DNA from: Neopestalotiopsis rosae
Taxonomy: Eukaryota > Ascomycota > Sordariomycetes > Amphisphaeriales > Sporocadaceae
Assembly: GCA_023078685.1 (NCBI GenBank)
Contig: JALGAS010000004.1
Span: forward strand, 310,001-374,000
DNA length: 64,000 nt
Reading direction: 5' to 3'
Shown here piece by piece: positions 55,007 to 64,000 of this stretch; the stretch's first letter is position 1; each line of letters starts with the position of its first letter. The translations under genes were made by a program, and so were the position numbers. The notes beneath the pieces are model-generated. The model did not search any database, was not told the origin of the DNA, and worked only from the letters and a program-made list of their open reading frames with translations.

Positions 55007-57607
55007 ATGACTGCGAATGGTAATATTATTGCTCAGTTGGCCGAAATCTTGCAGGCTACGCGTGGAGTCAAGCAGAACATTGCCAGTAAGCAACAGAAGG
55101 GCCACCATAGTATACCAGTCAATGGACTAACAAAACCACAGACGATGAGAGCAATCCTCTCAAGGCAATTCGTCTGGTCTCAGATGTCATCAAACACGAG
55201 CATCCCCGAGAGTCTGAAGCCCTACAAGCTGTTCTAGCTATAGCCCAGGACTCTCCCGACCACGGGGGTTTGGGTCTCACTCTAGAGTGCGAGGTATTGG
55301 ACAAGGACCGCAACGAGCTGATCTTCCTATGCTCGGCGTGGCTCGAAGCGCTGAACTCTGCTGATCGTGCTACGCACATGCGAGCCCCCATTTTGAGCCG
55401 GCCGCCAGGTCGGCGTCTCATGAATGTGACTGAGAAAATCTTTGCCATGCACGACGTGGATAGTAAGGGTTGGGTGGAACCTGGAAGTGTCATCAGAGTC
55501 GCAGTCGACTGGATCATGGCCAGCGAGCTGAGTTGGCACGTGAGCGCGCTCCATATCATCCATTGCGTCCCCATTGTACTAATGTTGATGCCTAGGGCAT
55601 GATATCCGTCTACAACCGTCTCGGAGACCCGGGCATATATCGCAATGACCGCTTCTGGATTGCCGGCGACCACGTGGTTGAACCTCGTAATTACGAGACG
55701 GAACTGTCGAGAAAGCTCATGGCTCAGACGGAAAAAGCACGTCGCTTCTTCAAAATGACCGAGTTCCAGGGCCACAATTATACCATTATGCACACGGAAT
55801 TCTTTCGGGAGCGAACGCAGCCGGGGCAGCTGATCATTGGCAGCGACAGTCACACCTGCAGCAGTGGCGCCAACGGATGTTTAGCTATTGGCATGGGCGC
55901 CGCCGATGTGACCATGGCGCTCGTCACGGGCGAAGACGTGGTTCAAGGTGCCCGAGGTCGTCGAGATCCGCTTCATTGGCAGGCCGCCGCGTGGAGTTGG
56001 TGGCAAAGACGTTATACTTTACGTCCTGCAGCAACTCAAGCGAAACACGGTGGCTGCCGAGCGTGTAGTCGAATATACTGGTCCAGGACTGGATTACCTC
56101 GGACCAGACGCAAGGTTTGCCGTGGCGAACATGACGACTGTAAGTCTTCCAGCTGAGCCCTCGAAGTCTTTCCAACCATGAGCTGATGGTTCGATTACCT
56201 CAGGAGTTTGGAGGCATTACTGGCATCTTTGCTCCCGACCATGTCACAGCCAAACTCATCAATCAGCGCAAATTGAAAAGGTACAAGGACGACAGCCACT
56301 ATTTCAAGGCCGACGAGGGCTGCCAATACGCCGAGTCACATATCATTGACCTGAGCAAGGCAGAGCCATTTGTAGCCAAGTATCCAAACCCTGATGATGT
56401 AGTGTCGGTCAGTGAAATGAAGACCACCGCTCTAGACGGCTGTTTTATCGGTGCTTGTACCACGGCCGAAGAAGACATCATCATGGGCGGTCTTGTGCTA
56501 CAAGAGGGACTCAAGGCTGGAAAGGTGCCCGTGGGCAAAGGCAAGAGGCGTGTTACTCCAGGCAGTCGCCCCATTACCGAGATGCTCAAGAAAACCGGTC
56601 TATATGAAGTCTACGAGAAGGCTGGATTCGAAATTGGGGCTCCTGGATGCAGTTACTGTGTGGGCATTGCCGCAGACGTCGCCGAAGACGGCGAAATGTG
56701 GCTTAGCAGTCAAAATCGCAACTTCAAGAATCGCATGGGTCGAGGGTCAATTGGCAATCTTGCCTCAGCTGCCACTGTCGCCGCCTCCTCCTTTGACATG
56801 GAGATAACTTCTCCGCACGAACTCGTCTCCAGAATCACTGATGAGGAATGGGAGAGAGTCAAGGGAAAGGGGTCGCTGTCTTTCAGAAAGACGAGTGTCA
56901 GACCACAATGGGTAGAGCCGCCGGAGGCTCCAGAAGAGGTACATGATGGCAACGAGAAGTTCGCTGAAGCAAGTGATGAGCCTGCAATTGACAATGTAGT
57001 TGGGGACAGCGAAGAGGCAAAGATGGAAAACATCAAATCACAGGTCTACCGCCTAGGAGACTTCATCGATACGGATGCTTTGGCTCCAGCCCAATTTCTC
57101 GTGACGGCCAAGGACGACGAGGAGTTTGGATCGCACTGCCTCGAATACACTCACCCGGACTTTCGATCAAGGGTGAAAGAGGGACCCAGAGTCGTCGTTG
57201 CTGGCAAAGCATTCGGTTGTGGCTCTTCTCGAATGGAAGCTGTGCAGGCACTGCTCGGCATCGGTGTCCAGTGTGTCATTGCCAGATCATTTGCCTTCAT
57301 ATATTCCCGGAACCAGCCTAGTCTCGGTCTGTTGGGAATTACGATTACAGACGAAGCATTCTATGATGCAGCCAAGGATGGAGCAGACATAGAAATTGAC
57401 TTGGTCAATAACGACGCCAAGGTCGGCGGCAAGGCGTTTCCGTTTGAGTTGAGCCAGATGGAAAAGAGTCTGACGAATCTGAAAGGTGTAGCACCGGCTT
57501 TCAACAAGTTTGGTAAACACATATTCGACGCTCTGACGGGAGGACAGCGCAGTGCCAAGAAGAGTCTCAAGGACTATAGCACGGCTGGCGCACCGCTTGC
57601 ATGGTAA
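55007..57607 (+). CDS. aconitase-superfamily hydro-lyase (fused large+small domains), with 1-nt frameshift as read
   Basis: Fe-S hydro-lyase of the aconitase / 3-isopropylmalate dehydratase / homoaconitase superfamily. Exons: 55007-55085, 55142-55539, 55596-56139 and 56204-57607. Homology starts near residue 120 (MNVTEKIF); the first 119 residues are an extension I do not recognise. Cluster cysteines appear in [21 protein letters not shown] and [10 protein letters not shown]. The swivel domain has [19 protein letters not shown] and [12 protein letters not shown], so both subunits are fused. Exon 3 is 544 nt and carries one base too many. The frame reads LVTGE up to 55934, then continues one base later as [13 protein letters not shown] from 55936. 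No intron fits there. Uncorrected, the protein would stop at 56156. Either a base-call error or a recent mutation is possible. A C-terminal acidic linker (about 640-680) separates the domains. The substrate is unknown. Confidence 0.85.
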
Positions 57608-57881
57608 TAATGTATGGGTCGGTCTTGCTGGGGAAAACAGGAGATATCCTGCCAACTTGTAAATATTCTTAGTTTCGCTACATTATGGATACAGTCATAG
57701 CCCATTGTCGAGTTTTCTGTACTCGAGAAGAATGATTCCGCTCTCGGTATTTCTCTAATAGGTAGACAAGTTGTTGAATGCGCGCATGCTGAATGCGCAT
57801 CTCCGGTTCCTTGGGTATCGATATGTTCCAATGATTGATAGCCAACTCCGTAATTCAAACACTTGTGCAAGCCGGCGTTCA

Positions 57882-59365
57882 TCAACCGGCTTGGCCTCCA
57901 GTGCTGCCTGTACTTGCGGGCCGCGGGGGCGGAGCGGGCAAGCTGCCGTCGCGCTCCATTGCTACTCCGCCGATGATGCCCATCCCTGGATGATCTGGGT
58001 CGCTGTCTTCTCCTTCACTGTCCTCGCTATGCTGGCTGTCGCCGCTACCCAAGCCGGCCAACGCTTGCTCGGCATTCTTTCTTTCCACTTCTTTCAGCCG
58101 CTCCTTCTCGAGGGGATCGACAATATCGTCGTCGTCACTCCAGGCATTCTCATCATTGTCGTCGACCTCGGGCATAGCGAGGCGCTTCCAGAATCTGATC
58201 TCCTGTTTCTTGGCCTTGTCCTCAACACGTCGGTCCATGCGCGCCTCGTTCTCGTCGTACTTCTTGCGGAATTCGCGCAGCATCTTGTTTGCGCGGCCAG
58301 CATGATCCTGCATCTCCCATATTTGTTCGCGTAATTTCGAATTCTCGGCACGGGCCTCAGCCAGTTGCGAACGATACGATCGATGCCATGCGCTGACGTC
58401 TGCGGTGTGTTTTTGCTTGTAAGCGTGGAATTGGTTAAGGAGGTTGGCAAGTACGCGGGCATAGGCCGTTACGAGAGCAAAGTTGGCGTCACGACTGTTC
58501 TTTGCGCGGTCTAGAGCTTCGGTCAAGACAGAAATGAGAGTTTCTATGTTATCTTCTTGTCCTGCATGTATAGGTCAGTATTTGATCTAGCAAGAAAAGA
58601 CAAGAGCATGTCCAGGTGTTGCAAGATTATAGCTCTTAATACTCCTTGATAGAACATACCGTAGATCTCGTCAGCAGCCTCTCCTAGGACCTCATCATTG
58701 CCGAGCGCTCGTTCGCGTGCCCGGTGTCGCACTCTGCCAATTCCACTGACAATCTCCTCCGTTTGCCGTCTATTTTCTGACAACTGTCTTGAAAGCTCCT
58801 CGACCAAACCGTATATCACGTTGAGTTCAGCCTGGTGGCCAGCAGGTGTAGGGCCAACGGCCATGGCAGCACCAGCATTGACGCCCGGAGCCTGCATGCC
58901 GGCGCCAGTGCCGTTGATACCGTTCATTGGGCTACCGAGATAAAGTAGGTTTTGCAATTGGATATGCTGGTGTTGTGCCTGGACTGCGCGTGCGGTGGCT
59001 GCAGCAGCTTGTGCTTCTGCAGCAGCTTGCTGGCCGGATTCAGTCTGTCGCGATGAATAGCGATCCCTGCTCTTAGCGCGAACAGGGAGGTTGATGTGCG
59101 AGGATTGAACGGACGGCGGTGGCTGCAGCTGTTGTTGTTGCTCTTCCTGCAGCGACGATGAAGCTGGCGTCTCGGGGGTTTGTATGTGAGTTTCGAGAGA
59201 TGATTCGTGAGAGGATGTGGATGTGTACGTGGGTGTTGTCGTATCGGAGGCAGAGTCAAGTAACGCTTCTTCTTCTTCTTCGTCTTCGGTTTGTGGTTGC
59301 GGCGACTGTAAACGTGCTTCTAGAGTTTGTGCCTGAGCTTGGGCTTGTGGATCGCGGAGGTTCAT
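57882..59365 (-). CDS. coiled-coil protein with Gln/Ser-rich N-terminus, unknown function
   Basis: Two exons (59365-58660 and 58561-57882; 98-nt intron) give 461 residues. The N-terminal 130 residues are low-complexity, with Gln, Pro, Ser and Glu runs. A helical Ala/Gln stretch (AAAEAQAAAATARAVQAQHQ) follows. The conserved-looking core is VIYGLVEELSRQLSENRRQT, GIGRVRHRARERAL, NIETLISVLTEALDRAKNSR and VLANLLNQFHAYKQKH. A coiled coil (RSQLAEARAENSKLREQIWE) and an acidic end (AWSDDDDIVDPLEKERLKEV) come after. The join DEIYG-QEDNIET is in phase. There is no signal peptide or membrane segment; likely nuclear or cytoplasmic. I do not recognise a characterised family. Confidence 0.8.
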
Positions 59366-59969
59366 GGTGTCTGTCTCGACTCGAGAGTCGTCTGTCGCTA
59401 CCGCTGGGCGGAACCCGCAAAACTGGCCGGTGCGCTGAGCGATGGATCCTAGCCTGGCGCTGACAGCTATTTCTTCCCCTAAAAAACACCCCGACGCGGA
59501 GGCGAGGCCCTTGTTAGAGTGCCGGAGCGTCAAGTAACGAAGCACGGACGCGACGTGTCAGTCAGCGGCTTGACAGTGGTTTAAGATCTGGTGCGGTCGC
59601 GTGTCATCATCTGCTTGACCCTTCAGTCGGCTGGCTGCCTCATAAAAAGTTGCAATTTTGTGGAATTTTTAGTGTTTGGCTTTGATGGGAACCATTGGAC
59701 CTAACGTGGAAAGATTACAATGGATAATAGCATATGAAATCGCTGCGAGCAGAGTGACATTACAGGTGGGCAACTTAGCTCATCAGCAGCTCGCTAAGGC
59801 ACCTGAAGACGTACATTCACTTCACCCAACTCACTAATGCTTGTGTATGTATGTAGGTAGGTATGTATATTGCTGCATGTGTACAAATCATGCAGCTGCG
59901 GCCTCTTTCAGCGGCACGCACAATACTACCAGAACCTTGGTAATATGTCCACTTCTTAACACCATTCGT
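59366..59969. other. intergenic, no gene seen
   Basis: Upstream of the coiled-coil gene and downstream of the MFS gene. Contains GTATGTAGGTAGGTATGTAT near 59847. Nothing else was seen. Confidence 0.5.
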
Positions 59970-61850
59970 CTATAATACATATCTAAAACCTATAAGTCCT
60001 TCGATGACCGTCTGTTCCGCATTTGCACGCCGGTTCTGGGCCCAAAAATGGACCACAATGATGATACCCAGCAGTAATATTACACCATTAGCTCTGTTCA
60101 CAGTATCAGTAGTGTTATACCTCAGGTAGGCGGTAAACTTACGTCAAGCAGGTATAAATACCTGGGAGATATTTTGGTGCATCTCTGCTCATCTCATGAA
60201 TTAGTCTCGAACCACATGACATATACAAGTTACGTATACTGACTTTGACCTGAAGACGAGTGACCCGGCGATTCCGCCCATTCCACCGAAACTGATCATG
60301 CTAGCACTGCAGAAAGCACGTTTCCAGGTACCACGGATATTGTTTGCCTGCCAGACCATGATGAAAGGAATAGCAGCGCTGCAGCCCGCCGTCAAAAAGA
60401 TTGTCCCGAGATACTGAGCAGCAGACGAATGGGACCACACCATCAGGCATAACCCTACGATATTCATGCAGACATTCAAGTACAAGAAGGGATATCGCAG
60501 GCGGATTTTATCGCTTAGGTAGCCTTCGACAAACATGAGCAGCATGGCAGCTACGTATGGTGGCGTGCTTAATCCATTTGCCTGTACTTCTGTAAATCCA
60601 AGCTCTTCTTTGAGGATAATGGGCAAGAAGTAGCCAATCGCGTAAGCTTGAATGGTTGAACAGCTGGGATACCCAAGAATATTAGACCCCGACGTGTATC
60701 TGGACGGTATCACTGAGAAAGGTTCACTTACAAGAACATCAGTGCAAAAACCCATATCTTCCAGTCGCTAGCAGGCTTGACAAATTTCCGCATCGAGAAC
60801 CGCTCAGGCTCCGCATCCTGGCGGTCACGATTGAGACGGCGAATAATGAATGCCGACTCGCTCTCTGTCAAGAATGCCCATGCCTTGTGGGCTTGCTCAG
60901 GAAAGTCCACCGTGAAGATAAAGCTCGCAATGCCTATAAGACATGTGATTATACCCTCCATGATGAAGATCCAGCGCCATCCGTTATAGCCGGCCACACC
61001 TTTCATCTGCGAGAAGCCTGCTCCTAGTACACCACCGAGAGCGGATCCCATGACACCGATGAGGTAGAACACCGAAGTACGCTTATACAGATCAACTGTT
61101 TGGTGTTAGAATGATGATCAACAAAGTGTTTAGAATAGCCTAAGATTGCGCAGAGTGTTGCGCACTTACATCGCGAGTACCAAGCAGAAACGAGGTAGTA
61201 TAGCCCTGGAAAACTGCCTGCTTCCAGGATACCAAGTAGGAAGCGGAGCGCTATCAATGCCGTCCAATTTTGGACGAAACCGAAGCACTGAGGAGGCATT
61301 AGTTGACTCAGGGACCTTGAGCATCTAGGGAGGAACTGACCAGCATGATTATGCCCCAGAGAAGCGTGATTGACGAAAGGAATATACGAGGACCAATCTT
61401 GCGAACTAGTATCGAAGCAGGATACTGTGCGATAACATAAGGGGCAAAGAAAACTATGAGAATTATCGACTAGGATGGCGAAAATTAATTAGTATTCAAG
61501 TGACATTGTTGGATGGTGCCCATACATAGCGATTAGAAACCCCTAATTGTAAATCTTTAGTCATGCTACAAAGAGCAATGTTAGAGTTTCCATGAATCAT
61601 AATATTGATAGATATCTCACCCAGCAACAGCGGCATTGGACATATTGGCCCGATCGAGAAAGGACACGGCTTGGATAAGACCAAGAATGATGAGTAGACG
61701 TCGGTCCACTTTGTGTATTATCTTCCGTTGTTCTTCCAGGGAGTACTCTTCGTCCCAGTCTACATCTGGCTGTGTTTGTGTGCCCTTCTCATCGTTGGTG
61801 GTAGTGTCATGGACAGCTACTGTGCTGTCCTTCTCTACTGTAGAAGCCAT
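59970..61850 (-). CDS. MFS anion:cation symporter, Dal5/allantoate-permease subfamily
   Basis: Plasma-membrane permease of 488 residues. Eight exons: 61850-61621, 61565-61526, 61469-61341, 61287-61170, 61095-60732, 60663-60244, 60184-60143 and 60093-59970; all joins are in phase with introns of 49-74 nt. A charged N-terminus is followed by RRLLIILGLIQAVSFLDRAN (TM1 and the family FLDRAN signature). Next come SIILIVFFAPYVIAQYPAS, ALRFLLGILEAGSFPGLYYL, WYSRFDLYKRTSVFYLIGVM, the large cytosolic loop with RRLNRDRQDAEPERFS, and SAAIPFIMVWQANNIRGTWK. VFRSKDAPKYLPGIY precedes the last helix. Dal5-family members carry allantoate, nicotinate, pantothenate, dipeptides or organosulfur anions. It is transcribed away from an alkylsulfatase gene over 719 nt, which argues for sulfate-ester or sulfonate uptake (inference). 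Confidence 0.9.
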
Positions 61851-62569
61851 CTTTCAAGAGTAAAGGTCATACACTTGAGCGATGCTTCAATCGCGACTTG
61901 GAGATCGGATCAGTCCTGCGATGCAAGAGAGCGATACTCTCACAAAAAGGATCTGAGTATACAGTCAAAATGGGCTGTGTCGCTGTGGCTTCGTTGAATT
62001 GCTGCTGGACCGTGGACTGGATATTAGTCGGTAATTCCCAATGTAGGTTGCCGATGCGAGGAAAGCCAGTAACCGAGTTCAGCTTCAACTATCCACGAGG
62101 GAACCAGGTTTCTATGTGAGCCGGACCAATGGTCTATGATATAGTTCAATCAGACATGGGTGTCCAATAGTGGCTCTCTCTCCTTCTCCAAGACTCGGCT
62201 CAGAATTCGGAGACAGGCATTGGTGCTTCCTAGTTTGCATGTCCATGCTCAAAACACAGTTCGCTTGTTACGATCCACCAAAACAAGTAAATACAATACT
62301 GTTTTCGCGTTTTTACCTTGTGTGCAGCGTCGTTCGGATCTCGGTTTCCGCTATCGCCGCTCACGACGGACCCCAAGTCGTCATCCGTCGCCGGAAGCAC
62401 GCCATATCTGAATGTCCACCCAACAGTCGCCGAAAACGCATTTGCCGGTAGTCGGTAGCGAAAGACATTGATTGGCAGATAATAACCCCAGCGAAATTCC
62501 GTAAATCTCGCCATCCTCTTCCTATACTCTTTTGTTATTCAGCAAATCCTTGGCAAACAGCAATTGAAC
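61851..62569. promoter_or_regulatory. shared divergent promoter of permease and alkylsulfatase
   Basis: 719 nt between two divergent start codons, with no supported gene inside. A joint regulatory region for uptake and hydrolysis is likely. I looked for the CYS3/MetR consensus ATGRYRYCAT and did not find a full match. Confidence 0.5.
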
Positions 62570-64000
62570 ATGTCGTACGAACCATCATATGCCGACCGAA
62601 GAGACTATGAGGATGCGGAGCGGGGCTTCATATCAGCACTATCCCCAGGCATCATAAAAAATACCCAAGGAAAAGTTGTGTGGAACATTGACGAATATTC
62701 GTTTCTCAATGGAGAATGTCCTTCGACTGTTCACCCAAGCCTCTGGAGGCAAGGGCAGCTAAACTCAAAGCAGGGGCTATTCGAAATCGCACCCGGCATC
62801 TACCAGGTCAGAGCTCTGGATTTGTCAAACATGACAATCGTAGAGGGCGAAAAGGGAATCATCATCATCGATCCGCTGATCTCGTGCGAGTGCGCCGCTG
62901 CTGGGCTGCAACTCTACCGGGCTCATCGCGGCAATGAAAGGCCAGTCACGGGTATGATTTACTCCCACTCGCACGGCGATCATTACATGGGTGCTCAGGG
63001 AGTTCTGCCCCCGGACCAGGATATGTCGATTCCTATCATTGCGCCAGAGGGTTTCATTGAGGCTGTTATGAGTGAGAGTATACTCGCGGGTCCGGCCATG
63101 CGAAAGAGAGCTGCTTTCATGTACGGAAACGCACTTGAGCGCTCGCCGACGGGGCAAGTCGGCGTGGGGTTGGGAATGGGATCAAGTGTAGGCACGACGT
63201 CCCTCATACCGCCTAATGTCCTCATACAGAAGACAGGAGAAGAGCACGTGGTCGACGGTGTGCGCATTGTCTTCCAGATGGTTCCTGGTACCGAGGCTCC
63301 AGCCGAAGTCAACTTTCACTTTCCCGATCTCAGAGCTCTCTGCATTCCCGAGACAGCGACCAATTGCATGCACAACATTGTGACGCTTCGCGGAGCACAA
63401 GTTCGAGACGCGAAAGCATGGTCGGGATACCTCGATGAAGCGATCGTCCTGTTTGGTCACGACTCGGACTTGGTTTTTGGAAGCCACAACTGGCCGACGT
63501 GGGGCCAGTCCGAGATCATCAAGCGGCTGACGGAACAAAGAGACATGTATGGATACTTACACGACCAAACCGTTCGCATGATGAACCTCGGCATGACAGG
63601 TCTGGAAATAGCAGAACAGATCAGACTTCCGCCCGCCATTTCTCGGGCTTGGCACTGTCAAGGTTACTATGGATCAGTAAGCCATAACGTCAAGGTAAGC
63701 CGCATTCCATAACTCACCTGCACGTTACCTGCCCTTGACGCTGAATCTTCTTTCGTGACAGGGCATATACCAAAGATACATGACTTGGTTTGACGGTCAT
63801 CCCGCCCACTTGTGGCAGTATCCAGCGGCAGAAGAGGGCAAGAGATATGTCGAATGCATGGGAGGGGCCGATAACCTCTGCGGTAAAGCCGAAGACTTCA
63901 TCCAGAAAGGCGACAGCCGATTCGCAGCGACCCTTCTGGCGCATGCTGTATCGGCGTACCCGGATGATCCCAGCCCAAGAGCAAGACTTTTACTTGCCTC
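62570..64000 (+). CDS. metallo-beta-lactamase-fold alkylsulfatase (SdsA1/BDS1-like), 3' end beyond window
   Basis: Zn-dependent sulfatase that releases sulfate from alkyl sulfate esters. Exon 1 (62570-63694) is joined by a 67-nt intron to exon 2 from 63762, which runs off the window; about 454 residues are visible of an expected 620-660. Metal-binding HSHGDH is at 133-138 in MIYSHSHGDHYMGAQG. Further family blocks: PGIYQVRALDLSNMTIVEGE, IPETATNCMHNIVTLRGAQV, LVFGSHNWPTWG and the dimerisation-region start RYMTWFDGHPAHLWQYP. Exon 2 then enters the helical domain (FIQKGDSRFAATLLAHAVSA). The ATG at 62570 was preferred over an upstream non-ATG frame. No signal peptide is present, so it is probably intracellular, as in yeast BDS1. 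Confidence 0.93.

Noticed and set aside
61851..62569. Search for a CYS3/MetR site (ATGRYRYCAT) in the divergent promoter
   Set aside because: No full match was found by eye; partial ATG..CAT strings are too common to report.

Overview
The window is nuclear DNA of a filamentous ascomycete, most likely a sordariomycete of the order Hypocreales. Reasons: most genes carry short introns (about 50-120 nt, GT..AG, often with a CTAAC/CTGAC-like branch site); genes are closely spaced and lie on both strands; and housekeeping proteins such as RPB2, NAC-alpha, eL14, ATP synthase subunit d and Vps23 have fungal form. A STE2/PRE2-type alpha-pheromone receptor, a LaeA-like methyltransferase, a Zn2Cys6 regulator and a PL3 pectate lyase fit the same group. 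The genus cannot be fixed from the sequence alone. No rRNA, complete tRNA, CRISPR array or intact transposon was seen.

Layout. 0.3-11.8 kb is mainly housekeeping: mitochondrial ribosomal uS14m (minus, three short exons), a small hydrophilic protein, a peroxisomal acyl-CoA synthetase ending SKL (minus), eL14, NAC-alpha, ATP synthase d, and an HSL-type esterase (minus). 11.8-19.5 kb is gene-poor, with a decayed coding-like stretch and one LaeA-like methyltransferase (minus). 19.5-23.4 kb is RPB2. 24.4-30.7 kb has a small secreted protein, the pheromone receptor (minus), a single-pass membrane protein (minus) and a PhzS/salicylate-hydroxylase-like FAD monooxygenase (minus). 32-36 kb has a large disordered basic protein and the ESCRT-I subunit Vps23 (both minus). 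38-41.5 kb has indoleamine 2,3-dioxygenase and two small single-pass membrane proteins.

41.6-57.6 kb is an accessory metabolic block. It holds an NAD(P)-binding epimerase-like protein, a DapA-family aldolase, a PL3 pectate lyase, an FMN 2-hydroxyacid oxidase ending AKL, an aldehyde dehydrogenase, a Zn2Cys6 transcription factor, and a fused aconitase-family hydro-lyase with an unusual N-terminal extension and an apparent 1-nt frameshift. 57.9-59.4 kb is a coiled-coil protein. 59.9-64 kb is a divergent pair, a Dal5-type MFS permease and an SdsA/BDS1-type alkylsulfatase (cut by the window end). It resembles the sulfate-ester gene neighbourhood of yeast BDS1 and is probably a sulfur-acquisition module.

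Exon coordinates were worked out by hand from reading-frame continuity, splice consensus and family conservation. They are predictions, not transcript-supported.
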